A stretch of 64,000 nucleotides of DNA from Rubritepida flocculans DSM 14296 (GTDB lineage Bacteria; Pseudomonadota; Alphaproteobacteria; Acetobacterales; Acetobacteraceae). Location of the stretch: the NCBI RefSeq assembly GCF_000425365.1, contig NZ_AUDH01000009.1, positions 56,002 through 120,001 on the forward strand. The letters run 5' to 3'. This document shows, piece after piece, positions 8,345 through 15,959 of this stretch. The notes below the pieces were generated by a model. It saw nothing but the letters and a program-made list of their open reading frames with translations. It had not been told where the DNA came from and searched no databases. The position numbers were made by a program, and so were the translations under genes. Position 1 is the first letter of the stretch, and every line of letters starts with the position of its first letter.

Positions 8345-9426
8345 CGCTCGACGATCTGCCCACGCCCGCCCTCGTGCTCGACCTCGGCGTGCTGAAGCGC
8401 AACCTCGCGCGCATGCGGGCGGCGATGGCCCGCCACCCCGGCGTGACGCTGCGCCCGCATCTCAAGACCGCGAAATCCCGCGCGGTGGCGGAACTCGCCG
8501 CACCCGGCCATGGCCCCATCACCGTGAGCACGCTGGCCGAGGCGCGCCATTTCGCCGAGGGCGGCTGGCGCGACCAGATCTACGCCGTGGGTGTCACGCC
8601 GCAGAAGCTCGATGCGGTGGCGGCGCTGAACGCGGCGGGGGCGCAGGTGAAGGTCATCACCGACGATGCCGAATGCGCCGCCGCCATCGCCGTCCATCCG
8701 GGCGAGACGCCCGCGCTGGTGGAGGTGGATGTGGGCGAGGGCCGCGGCGGCGTGCCGCCCGCCGAGGCGCTGGCGGTGGCGCGTGCGCTCGGCCCCAAGC
8801 TGCGCGGCGTCTTCACCCATGCGGGCCATTCCTACGCGGGGCGCAGCGCGGAGGAGATGGCGCGCATCGCCGAGGAGGAGCGCGCGGGCGCCGTCGCGGC
8901 GGCCGAGGCGCTGCGCGCGGCCGGGCTTCGCGTGGACATCGTGAGCCTCGGCTCCTCGCCCACCGCGCTGCACGCTCGCTCGCTCGCCGGCATCACCGAG
9001 GTGCGGGCGGGCGTGTACATGTTCGGGGATCTCTTCCAGGGACAGCTCGGCACCCACCCGATGGGCGACATCGCCGTGACGGTGCTGGCGAGCGTGATCG
9101 GCCGCAAGCCGGAGCGCGGCGCGCTGCTGCTCGACGCCGGGGCGCTCGCGCTCTCCAAGGACCGCAGCACGGAGAAGGCGCCGCGCGACTACGGCTTCGG
9201 GCTCGGCCTCGACCTCGACGGCGCGCCCCTGCCGGGCGAGCCCGTCGTCACGCGCGTGCACCAGGAGCATGGGGAGCTCTCGGGCGCGCCCATGCTGCCC
9301 GTGGGGGCGAAGCTGCGCATCGCGCCCAACCATTCCTGCCTGACGGCGGCGGCCTATGACCGCTATCATGTCGTGGACGGAGGGCGCGAGGTGATCGCCG
9401 TGTGGGACCGCGTGAACGGATGGTAG
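8341..9426 (+). CDS. D-threonine aldolase / D-serine dehydratase-like (DSD1 family) PLP enzyme
   Basis: 361-residue fold-type III PLP enzyme with an alanine-racemase-like N-terminal barrel. TPALVLDL (8-15) and the PHLKTAKS motif (39-46) carrying the PLP lysine, THAGHSY in the barrel, and a C-terminal APNHSC His/Cys pair that binds zinc in D-threonine aldolase and eukaryotic D-serine dehydratase. It would cleave or dehydrate D-hydroxy-amino acids in the cytoplasm. It overlaps the M81 stop by ATGA and the next gene by 7 bases, indicating translational coupling. Aldolase versus dehydratase (for example of 3-hydroxyaspartate) cannot be decided here. Confidence 0.87.
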   Translation: MTLDDLPTPALVLDLGVLKRNLARMRAAMARHPGVTLRPHLKTAKSRAVAELAAPGHGPITVSTLAEARHFAEGGWRDQIYAVGVTPQKLDAVAALNAAGAQVKVITDDAECAAAIAVHPGETPALVEVDVGEGRGGVPPAEALAVARALGPKLRGVFTHAGHSYAGRSAEEMARIAEEERAGAVAAAEALRAAGLRVDIVSLGSSPTALHARSLAGITEVRAGVYMFGDLFQGQLGTHPMGDIAVTVLASVIGRKPERGALLLDAGALALSKDRSTEKAPRDYGFGLGLDLDGAPLPGEPVVTRVHQEHGELSGAPMLPVGAKLRIAPNHSCLTAAAYDRYHVVDGGREVIAVWDRVNGW

Positions 9427-9827
9427 CGCACGCCGACTGGTCCGCCCTGCGGGAGAGCGAGACGGCGCGCATCCTCGCCGCCTGCACGCGCTGCGGCCGC
9501 TGCGCCGAGGTCTGCCCGATGATGCCCTATGCCGAGGGCGCGGCGGGCGTGTCCGCCGCCACGCTGGTGGAAGGCGTGCTGGAGGTGCTCTCGGGCGGCG
9601 AGGGCGGCGCGGGCGCGCGCGGCTGGATCAGCGTCTGCACGCGCAGCGGCGTCTGCAACGCGGCCTGCCCGGAGGCGGTGAACCCGCGCCTGATGCTGCG
9701 CCTCGCCAAATGGCGCGCGAACGAGACGGGCGTGCTGCCGAAGCGCGACGCCTCGGAGGCCATGGCGCGCGTGAAGGCCTTCGCGCGGCTCGGCTTCAGC
9801 GAGCGGGAACAGGAGGAATGGCTGTGA
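9420..9827 (+). CDS. Small 4Fe-4S dicluster protein, HdrC-like
   Basis: 135-residue Fe-S protein. The first motif is a canonical CTRCGRCAEVCP (Cys22, 25, 28, 32). The second, CTRSGVCNAACP, has Ser76 where the second cysteine should be (Cys73, Ser76, Cys79, Cys83), so the second site may hold a 3Fe-4S or altered cluster. The remainder is helical, with a LMLRLAKWR segment typical of HdrC/GlcF N-terminal halves. It overlaps the genes on both sides (7 and 10 bases) and pairs naturally with the CCG-domain protein that follows. Likely role: electron transfer between an unknown flavoenzyme and the CCG subunit. Confidence 0.83.
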   Translation: MVAHADWSALRESETARILAACTRCGRCAEVCPMMPYAEGAAGVSAATLVEGVLEVLSGGEGGAGARGWISVCTRSGVCNAACPEAVNPRLMLRLAKWRANETGVLPKRDASEAMARVKAFARLGFSEREQEEWL

Positions 9828-10735
9828 CCGAGGCGCTGTTCTGGTACGGCTGCAACATGACGCGCCACGGCGAGATCATCCGCCTCGCCGCGCGCATGCT
9901 GGAGGCGGTGGGCGTCGGCGCGGCCCCGGTCGGCGGCCCCGGCGCCTGCTGCGGCAGCCCCAAGGAGAGCACGCCGCGCATCGCGGAGGGCATGGCGAAC
10001 CGGACGATGGAGAAGTTCGGGAAATGGGCCTCGGGCGTCCGATCGGCGGAGGGCGGAGCCGCCAAGGGCGGCGAGCACCGGAGCCGTGAATCGGCCGCCG
10101 CGCCGAAGGGGCCGCCAAGCGTCATCACCTGGTGCCCCTCCTGCCACATGAACCTCGACGACTTCATGGGGCGGACCAAGGAGAAGGGCTTCGACCATCG
10201 CCACCTCTCCGAGGCGCTGTGGGAGCGGCGCGCGGCGCTCGCCCCGCTGCTGACGAAGCGCGTGGCGACGCGCTTCCTGGTGGACCGGCACATGGGCTTC
10301 CACGCGGAGGTGCCGGTGAACCACATCATCCCCGCGCTGCTCGGCATGATCCCCGGCGCGGAGCATGTGGATCACGGCCATCGCGGCGGCAGCTACATGT
10401 GCTTCGGCCTCGCCAACGTCCCCGGCGCGCTGGGCGCGCACCAGCGCGCGCTGCTGGCGGCGATGCACGAGACGGGGGCGGACACGCTGGTGACCATCTT
10501 CCACTCCTGCCACCGCGAGCTGGTGGGGCTGGAGCGCGACCACGGCATCCGCGTGGTGAACTGGGTGCATCTGCTCGCCGAGTCCATGGGCTGGGACTAC
10601 AGCGACGACTACAAGCAATGGCGCAACGCCGAGGATCCGCTGGCCGCCATCGGCCCCGAGCGCCTGGCGGCCGCGGGCGAGGCGGCGGTGAGGAAGCTGG
10701 TGCTGCCGGAGCTGACGCGGCCGCGGCCCGTGTAG
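9818..10735 (+). CDS. CCG-domain (HdrB-like) Fe-S oxidoreductase subunit with an in-frame insertion
   Basis: 305-residue protein with a cysteine-rich CCG domain as in heterodisulfide reductase HdrB, GlcF and LutA: Cys12, then 31 residues, CCG at 44-46, then CPSC (Cys106, Cys109). The usual gap between CCG and CxxC is 33-34 residues but here is 59, because of a low-complexity segment around residues 73-98 (GGAAKGGEHRSRESAAAPKG). The second half-domain is degenerate (CFG at 195-197, HSC at 229-231). A good Shine-Dalgarno (AGGAGGA) precedes the ATG. Acts with the upstream HdrC-like protein, probably as electron acceptor or thiol/disulfide reductase. No flavin subunit gene lies in the cluster. 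Confidence 0.85.
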   Translation: MAVTEALFWYGCNMTRHGEIIRLAARMLEAVGVGAAPVGGPGACCGSPKESTPRIAEGMANRTMEKFGKWASGVRSAEGGAAKGGEHRSRESAAAPKGPPSVITWCPSCHMNLDDFMGRTKEKGFDHRHLSEALWERRAALAPLLTKRVATRFLVDRHMGFHAEVPVNHIIPALLGMIPGAEHVDHGHRGGSYMCFGLANVPGALGAHQRALLAAMHETGADTLVTIFHSCHRELVGLERDHGIRVVNWVHLLAESMGWDYSDDYKQWRNAEDPLAAIGPERLAAAGEAAVRKLVLPELTRPRPV

Positions 10736-10738
10736 CCT

Positions 10739-10861
10739 TATACGTCGGCATGACATGCCGACCGTATCGCGCGCAGGGTTGGCGGGCACCCATCGAAGCT
10801 TTGCTTCGATGGGATCCGGCGTGGCGGCTGCGCCCCAAAACAAAGGCATCCCAGCGGCCGC
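10739..10861 (+). repeat. Composite palindromic repeat (A-B and half of C)
   Basis: Module A at 10739-10768 with a one-base deletion in the left arm. Hairpin B is perfect: arms CCCATCGAAGC (10789-10799) and GCTTCGATGGG (10803-10813) around TTT. Then the GTGGCGGCTGCGC linker, CCAAAACAAAGG, and the left arm of module C (CATCCCAGCGGCCGC, 10847-10861). The right arm of C is missing. It starts a few bases after the TAG of the CCG-domain gene. Confidence 0.88.
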
Positions 10862-10878
10862 GCCGCCCCCCGGTCGGC

Positions 10879-10897
10879 GCCGCGGCTTTGCCGCGGC
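10879..10897. terminator. Strong hairpin GCCGCGGC-TTT-GCCGCGGC
   Basis: Perfect 8-bp stem with a 3-base loop, 40 bases beyond the stop of the Bug protein gene (minus strand) and beyond the repeat on the plus strand. There is no T-run after it on either strand, so intrinsic termination is uncertain. It could be a separate small palindrome. Confidence 0.35.
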
Positions 10898-10936
10898 AAC
10901 GGAGCGAAGCCACCAGGATCAGAACCAAACCGGGGA

Positions 10937-11917
10937 TCACCCAAGCTGCAGATCCATCCCGCGCGTCAGCTCGATCCACTTGTCGCGCACGCGCAGGATG
11001 GCGCGGCCGAACTCCTCCGGGCCGAGCCAGACGGGGTCGGTGTCGAGCTGGATCAGCCGCTGGCGCAGCGCCGGGCGCTCCATGGTCAGGCGGAACACCT
11101 CGGCGAGCCGCGCATGCACCGCGGGCGGCAGGCCCGCCGGCCCGAGCAGCCCCGCGAAGCCCGACCAGCCGCGGCCGATCTCCACCCCCTGCTCGATGAA
11201 GGTCGGCACCTCGGGCATGCCCCCCGCCCGCGCATCGCCCAGCGCCGCCAGCGGCCGCACCCGGCCGGAGGCGATGTGCTCGCGCATCGTGGTCAGGGAG
11301 TTGATGCCGCAATCCACCTCGCGCGCGAGATAGGCCGCCAGCATGGGCGCCTCGCCGCGATAGGCGACATGCGTCATGCCGAGGTTGAGCTGGTTGTTGA
11401 AGGCAAGGCCGAAGACATGCGCGGTGGAGCCCGCCGCCCAGGAGCCGAGGTTCAGCCCCCGCCCGGCCGCCGCCTGCCGGCGGGCGAAGGCGATGAACTC
11501 GGGCAGGGTGCGCACGGGGAACTCGCTGCGGCACATGAAGATGAGGGTGGTCGTGCCCATCTGGCCGATCGGGGTGAAGTCCCGCGCCACGTCATAGGGG
11601 TGCTGGTTCAGCACGATGGGCGCCTGCACCAGCGGCGTGATGGTGAAGAGCAGCGTGTGCCCGTCGGGCGGGGATTTCGCCACCAGCTCCGAGCCGATGA
11701 TGGAGGCGGCGCCCGAGCGGTTCTCGATCACCACCGGCACGCGCAGCATCTCGGCCATGGGCTCGGCCACGAGCCGCGCCCAGACATCGGTGGCCCCGCC
11801 GGCGGGGAAGGGGACGACGATGCGGATGGGCCGGTCGGGCTGCCACTGGCCCTGCGCGACGGCCGGGGCCGCGAGCAGCGACGCGCCGGCGAGCGCCAGC
11901 ATCTGGCGACGGTGCAT
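10937..11917 (-). CDS. Bug-type tripartite tricarboxylate transporter substrate-binding protein
   Basis: 326-residue periplasmic binding protein. Signal peptide MHRRQMLALAGASLLAAPAVAQ with a likely cut after AVAQ. Family motifs: RPIRIVVPFPAGGATDVWAR (29-48), VVIENRSGAASIIG, and SPPDGHTLLF. Bug proteins capture carboxylates or amino-acid-like solutes for TctAB-type transporters, and their genes are often orphaned, as here, since no tctA/tctB is in the window. Shine-Dalgarno GGAGGAAACAGCTC precedes the ATG. It lies tail-to-tail with the Fe-S gene cluster, so it may import the substrate of that pathway; this is inference. Confidence 0.92.
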   Translation of the reverse strand: MHRRQMLALAGASLLAAPAVAQGQWQPDRPIRIVVPFPAGGATDVWARLVAEPMAEMLRVPVVIENRSGAASIIGSELVAKSPPDGHTLLFTITPLVQAPIVLNQHPYDVARDFTPIGQMGTTTLIFMCRSEFPVRTLPEFIAFARRQAAAGRGLNLGSWAAGSTAHVFGLAFNNQLNLGMTHVAYRGEAPMLAAYLAREVDCGINSLTTMREHIASGRVRPLAALGDARAGGMPEVPTFIEQGVEIGRGWSGFAGLLGPAGLPPAVHARLAEVFRLTMERPALRQRLIQLDTDPVWLGPEEFGRAILRVRDKWIELTRGMDLQLG

Positions 11918-11999
11918 GAGCTGTTTCCTCCCTCTTTGCAGGGGAGGTTACGCGGCGGGCTCCGGAAAAGGGAAGGCCTCGCGCCTCGTGCCGGCGGCC

Positions 12000-12097
12000 G
12001 CCCGTATCGCGCGCGGGGCCGCCACCACGCCACCCGGCAAGCCGCTGGGGCCCGGCTGGCGGCTGCGCGCCAAGAAAAGAGCGACACCAGCGGCCGC
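12000..12097 (+). repeat. Decayed copy of the composite palindromic repeat
   Basis: Retains the CCGTATCGCGCGC junction of module A with the linker, GGCTGGCGGCTGCGCGCCAAGAAAAGAG and one arm of module C (ACCAGCGGCCGC, ending 12096). The left arm of A and right arm of C are lost, and the hairpin B region is replaced by unrelated GC-rich sequence. Confidence 0.6.
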
Positions 12098-12132
12098 TCG
12101 CGCGACGCGCCGCGGCGCGCTCGCCGGCAGGA

Positions 12133-12891
12133 TCAGCGGGCCGCGCTGGCGGTGCGGACCGTGGCGGGGCGCTGCGCGGAGGGGCGCTGCTGCGCGGCGC
12201 GCGGCTGGCTCGCCCGGGGCTGGCCCGGCCGGGCGGCGGGCGCGCCGGGGCGCAGGGCCTCGCGCCGGGTGTAGGCGACGGGGCGGACCAGATCCTCCTC
12301 CGCCGCGAAGCTGGTGGCGGGGCGGTTGTGGATGAAGCCGTAGGTCGGATACTCGCGCCCGAAATTCTCGGCCGACCAGCCCACCTGAACGCGCACGCGC
12401 GTCCAGGAATTGTCCTCCGAGACGTCCATCACCTGCACCCCGCGCATCACCTGGCCGCGGCGGATTCCGGGGCCGCCCCAGTTGGCGTGGTCGATCTCGA
12501 TCAGGCGGTTGTGGTGGATGCGCGAGACCACGGCCACATGGCCCGCCCGCATGCCGCCCGAGGCAGGAAAGGCGAGGATGGAGCCGATCTCCGGCCGGCG
12601 CCCGCGGGCGTAGCGGCCGGCGGCGTTGTGCCACCAGTCGCGGCCATTGCCGGAAATCTCCATGCCCGTGACCGCGCGCGCATAGGGCACGCAGGAGATG
12701 GCGGCCGGCTGGCCCGTGCGCGGCCGGGAATGCGCCTGGCGGGCCTGGGTGTTGCGCGCCTCGGAGGCGCGCGGGGCGGGGGTGCTGCGCAGTTCGGTGC
12801 GGCCGTCGCTCCGGGTGGCCTGGGCCTGGGGGGCCATGCCGGCCCCCGCGATCAGAACACACATGCTCAGAGCGGCCGCCTTGAGGCGCAT
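12133..12891 (-). CDS. Secreted CHAP-domain amidohydrolase/peptidase
   Basis: 252-residue exported protein. Signal peptide MRLKAAALSMCVLIAGAGMAPQAQA, then a basic low-complexity linker, then a CHAP (NlpC/P60-like) domain: catalytic Cys67 in SCVPYARAVTG, SILAFP, catalytic His118 in RAGHVAVV, and IEIDHANW near 131-138. The C-terminal 60 residues are rich in Pro, Arg, Ala and Gln. CHAP enzymes cleave peptidoglycan peptides or N-acetylmuramoyl-L-alanine bonds, so a role in cell-wall turnover is likely. The start was chosen for the signal peptide and an AGGAGGG Shine-Dalgarno. The frame stays open far upstream, but that part is not protein-like. Confidence 0.87.
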   Translation of the reverse strand: MRLKAAALSMCVLIAGAGMAPQAQATRSDGRTELRSTPAPRASEARNTQARQAHSRPRTGQPAAISCVPYARAVTGMEISGNGRDWWHNAAGRYARGRRPEIGSILAFPASGGMRAGHVAVVSRIHHNRLIEIDHANWGGPGIRRGQVMRGVQVMDVSEDNSWTRVRVQVGWSAENFGREYPTYGFIHNRPATSFAAEEDLVRPVAYTRREALRPGAPAARPGQPRASQPRAAQQRPSAQRPATVRTASAAR

Positions 12892-13062
12892 GCCCGATCC
12901 CTCCTGGATGAACCCCCCGCCGCGCGGACGATGCGCGGCGACGCGGTGTCGGTATCGGCCGGGCGGGGGGTGGGCAACCGCGAAAACCGACACATGGCGC
13001 AACACGGCGTGATTCGTCGGATGCGGGGCGGCGGCGGGGGCGGAAATGGGTCGAAATTCCTG

Positions 13063-13096
13063 ACACTGTGGCGTCAATGGGGCGATGCCACAGTGT
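13063..13096. promoter_or_regulatory. Perfect 10-bp inverted repeat, possible operator for the CHAP gene
   Basis: ACACTGTGGC (13063-13072) pairs with GCCACAGTGT (13087-13096) around a 14-base spacer. On the minus strand a TTGACG hexamer (13077-13072) resembling a -35 box lies in the spacer, about 180 bases upstream of the CHAP start. No good -10 is evident. Operator, transcript hairpin or chance cannot be separated without comparison. Confidence 0.3.
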
Positions 13097-13192
13097 GGCG
13101 ATTCTGCCGCAACAGGTCTCGGCCCAGTCACGCCGCCGGCTGCCCAGCATCCCCCGCAGCGCGGCAAGTCTCGGCGGCCATGGCCCAGGCAT

Positions 13193-13227
13193 GAAAAACG
13201 GCGCCGCGGCCGAGAGCCGGGCGCCGT
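13193..13227 (-). terminator. Rho-independent terminator of ridA
   Basis: On the minus strand a long GC hairpin (arms ACGGCGCC at 13220-13227 and GGCGCCGT at 13198-13205, extended inward by CGGC/GCCG) runs directly into TTTTT. It lies about 40 bases after the ridA stop codon. Confidence 0.75.
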
Positions 13228-13268
13228 CCAGGGCGTTGCTGGCGGCGATGCTGCGCCGCCGGAAAACG

Positions 13269-13619
13269 TTACTTGCAGGCGGTGATCATGATTTCCACGA
13301 GGTGGCGCGGATCGGCCATGTTCGCCTGCACGCAGGCGCGGGCGGGGCGGCCGGCATCGCCCAGCCACTCCACCCACACCTTGTTCATGGCGTCGCGGTC
13401 GCGGATGTCCTTCAGCCAGATCTGCGCCTGCAGCAGGCGAGTCTTGTCCGTGCCGTTCGCCTCCAGCAGCGAGTCGATCTTGGCGACGACCTGGCGCGTC
13501 TGGCCCGTCACGTCCTGGCTCAGGTCATCGGCGGTGATGCCGGCCAGGAAGACGAAGTTGTGATACTCCACGGCGCTGGAGAGGATCGGGTTGCTGCCGG
13601 TGCGGGTGATCTTGCTCAT
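13269..13619 (-). CDS. RidA family enamine/imine deaminase
   Basis: 116-residue YjgF/YER057c/UK114 protein. RidA hydrolyses reactive enamine/imine intermediates from PLP enzymes such as threonine dehydratase. Seen: N-terminal NPILSSAVEYHNFVFLAG, TRQVVAKIDSLLEANG, and the C-terminal RPARACVQANMADPRHLVEIMITA block holding the conserved arginine and the final acidic residue. Length is typical. Independent transcript with its own terminator. Several PLP enzymes in this window could make its substrates. Confidence 0.9.
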   Translation of the reverse strand: MSKITRTGSNPILSSAVEYHNFVFLAGITADDLSQDVTGQTRQVVAKIDSLLEANGTDKTRLLQAQIWLKDIRDRDAMNKVWVEWLGDAGRPARACVQANMADPRHLVEIMITACK

Positions 13620-13717
13620 GGTCCGGGTCTCTGCTCCTCGGGCGGGTTTGGCGGGGCGCGTGTAGCCCGGGCCGGGCGGGGGCGGAAGCCGCGCCCCGCG
13701 CCCGCCCGGGCGGCGGG

Positions 13718-14695
13718 TCAGGCCGGCACGGCGCAGGCGCTGCCGGCAGTCGCGGCGTGGATCATCGTCTCGAACACCGCCACGCCATGGATCGCCTCCT
13801 CCGGCGGCAGCGGGTAGGCGGGGCCGCCGGCCACGGCGCGGGCGAAGGCCTCGAGCTCCGCGCGCTCGATGTCGGTCACGGGGAAGCTCGTCGTCTCGGG
13901 GCTGCCCTCCAGCGGGCAGAAGGTGAGCTGCTCATGCCCCTGCAGCACCGCATAGCCCCTGGTGCCGAACAGCCCCACGCGCCAGAAGCGCGGCGCGAGC
14001 GAGAGGGTGGCGAAGGTGACGGTGGCGCCGTTCTCGAGATTGGCCAGCATGGCCGTCGTGTCGTCGATCGTCTCGCTCACCAGCGCCTTGGAGATCACCC
14101 GCACGTCGCGGAAGCGGCCGGCGAGGTGGATGATCATGTCCACCATGTGGATGCCCATGCCGCCCATGCCGCCCAAGGGGCTCTCGTTGCGGTCGGCCCG
14201 CCACATGCCGGGCTTGTAGGCCGCCGCGCCGGGGCCGCTGAACTGCCCCTCCACATGCAGCAGCCGGCCGAGCCGGCCCTCGGCCAGCATCGCCTTCATC
14301 GCGGCGACCGCGGGCAGGAAGCGCCGGTTGTGGCCGAGCGCCATCACCACCCCCGCCGTGCGGCAGGCGGCCACCGCGGCCTCGGCGCTGGCCTTGCTCA
14401 GCGTGAAGGGCTTCTCCACGAACACGTGCTTGCCCGCGCGGGCGGCGGCGATCACCTGCTCGGCGTGCTGGCCGTGCGGGGTGGCGAGCACCACCGCCTG
14501 CACCTCGGGGTGCGCCAGCACCGCCGCGTAGTCGGGCAGGAGGGGGATGCCCTTCTCGGCGGCCCATTCGGCCGCGCGCTCGGGCCGGCCGGTGCAGCCG
14601 GCGACGAAGCGCAGCCCGCTCTCGTTGCGGCCGTGCACGCTGTTCACCAGCGTCTGGCCCCAGCGGCCCATGCCCACGATGGCGCAGTTCAGCAT
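13718..14695 (-). CDS. Gfo/Idh/MocA family NAD(P)-dependent oxidoreductase
   Basis: 325-residue enzyme with N-terminal Rossmann fold (NCAIVGMGRWGQ, 3-14) and the hallmark EKP motif in HVFVEKPFTLS near residue 95. The C-terminal alpha-beta domain includes GGMGGMGIHMVDMIIHLAG, where the family His/Asp pair sits. Members oxidise or reduce sugars, inositols or related polyols. Lies just downstream of an MFS transporter gene on the same strand (10 bp), so it may act on what that carrier imports. The substrate is unknown. Confidence 0.9.
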   Translation of the reverse strand: MLNCAIVGMGRWGQTLVNSVHGRNESGLRFVAGCTGRPERAAEWAAEKGIPLLPDYAAVLAHPEVQAVVLATPHGQHAEQVIAAARAGKHVFVEKPFTLSKASAEAAVAACRTAGVVMALGHNRRFLPAVAAMKAMLAEGRLGRLLHVEGQFSGPGAAAYKPGMWRADRNESPLGGMGGMGIHMVDMIIHLAGRFRDVRVISKALVSETIDDTTAMLANLENGATVTFATLSLAPRFWRVGLFGTRGYAVLQGHEQLTFCPLEGSPETTSFPVTDIERAELEAFARAVAGGPAYPLPPEEAIHGVAVFETMIHAATAGSACAVPA

Positions 14696-14705
14696 CGCAT
14701 TGTCC

Positions 14706-15944
14706 CTATGTTGGCGGGTGTTCGAGATGGCGGGCCCAGCGGCGCATCCGCGTCACCGCCCAGGCCGCGAGAAGGAAGGCCAGCAGGGCGAGGATCCAGG
14801 TCGGCGCGCGCATGCCGAACCACTCGCCCGTCAGCCCCAGCAGCAGCGCGCCCAGCGCCGGGCAGGCGCGCGTGATCAGCCCCCACAGCGCCAGCGTCCG
14901 CCCGCGCATGTTCGTCAGCGCCGCGGACTGGCAGAGCATCTGCACGCTGATGCCGTGGATGGTGGCGCAGGCGCCGAACAGCGCCCCGCAGAGCACCGCG
15001 AGCGGGAAGAAGCCCGTCGCGACGAAGCCCGCGATTCCCGCCGCCTGCAGCGCCACCCCCACCACCGCAAGGCGCGTCACGCCTCCGAGCCGCCCGCGCG
15101 CCGCAACCCAGAGCCCGCCCGCCAGCGCCCCCACCCCGATGGCGGCGGTGAGCAGCGCGAGCCCCTCCGCGCCCTGGCCGAAGAGCCGCTCCACATAAGG
15201 CGGCAGCACCTCCTGCACCCCGCGCAGCAGGATGGCCGAGACCCCGGCGAAGGCGAGCAGCGGCCCGATGCCGGGGTGCGAGGCGGCGTAGCGGAACCCC
15301 TCCAGCGTCTCGGCCAGCAGCGAGGCCTCGGGCGCATGGCCGCGCAGATGCTCGGGATGCGGCCGCAGCAGGGGCAGGGTGGCGGTGGCCGCCGCATAGG
15401 CCAGCACATTGCAGAGGATGACGGGCACCACGCCGCCCAGCGCGATCATCGGCCCGGCCAGCGCGGGCCCGAGGAAGCGCGCCACGTTGAAGGTGAGGGA
15501 GTTCGCCGCCACCGCCGCCGGAAGGTCGGCCCGCGGCACCAGGCCCGGCATCAGCGCCTGGCGCGCGGGCTGGGCGAAGCTCGCCGCGACGCCGCCCACC
15601 ACCTCGAAGGCGAGCAACCAGAGGATGGTGATCTCGCCTGCCCAGGTCAGCGCCGCCACGCCCAGCGCCTGGGCGCCGATGGTGGCCTGGGCCAGCATGG
15701 TCAGCCGCACGCGGTTCATCCGGTCGGCCACCGCCCCGGCGATGGGGCTGAACACCACCGCGGGCGCCAAGTCGCAGAAGGCGACGAGGCCCACCCAGAA
15801 GGCCGAGCGGGTGAGCTCCCAGGCGAGCCACATCACCGCGATGCGGTGCATCCACAGCCCCGTCCAGGCGGTGAGGCTGGCGCCGAAGAAGATGCGGGCG
15901 TCGCGGTGGGAGAGGGCGCGGGTCAGCGCGCCGAAGGCGGCCAT
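14706..15944 (-). CDS. MFS transporter
   Basis: 412-residue integral membrane protein with about 12 hydrophobic segments. The loop between helices 2 and 3 carries GAVADRMNRVRL, the MFS motif A (G-x-x-x-D-R-x-x-R). The N-terminus has FFGASLTAWTGLWMHRIAVMWLAWELT, resembling MFS_3/Bcr-type drug or siderophore exporters. First gene of a pair with the Gfo/Idh oxidoreductase and 15 bp downstream of a lipoprotein gene. Direction of transport and substrate cannot be told. Confidence 0.87.
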   Translation of the reverse strand: MAAFGALTRALSHRDARIFFGASLTAWTGLWMHRIAVMWLAWELTRSAFWVGLVAFCDLAPAVVFSPIAGAVADRMNRVRLTMLAQATIGAQALGVAALTWAGEITILWLLAFEVVGGVAASFAQPARQALMPGLVPRADLPAAVAANSLTFNVARFLGPALAGPMIALGGVVPVILCNVLAYAAATATLPLLRPHPEHLRGHAPEASLLAETLEGFRYAASHPGIGPLLAFAGVSAILLRGVQEVLPPYVERLFGQGAEGLALLTAAIGVGALAGGLWVAARGRLGGVTRLAVVGVALQAAGIAGFVATGFFPLAVLCGALFGACATIHGISVQMLCQSAALTNMRGRTLALWGLITRACPALGALLLGLTGEWFGMRAPTWILALLAFLLAAWAVTRMRRWARHLEHPPT

Positions 15945-15959
15945 GGGCCGCCGGGGGCG

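Larger units (their letters stand above)
12892..13268. other. 377-bp intergenic region upstream of the CHAP gene
   Basis: No convincing gene. It contains the ridA terminator near its right end and a perfect 10-bp inverted repeat in the middle (both listed separately). The rest is GC-rich leader of the CHAP gene. Short frames here lack coding character. Confidence 0.6.

Noticed and set aside
12892..13268. A tRNA or small RNA gene in the longest intergenic gap
   Set aside because: No TTCGANTC-type T-loop or cloverleaf was seen here or in other gaps. The only structures are the ridA terminator and one inverted repeat.
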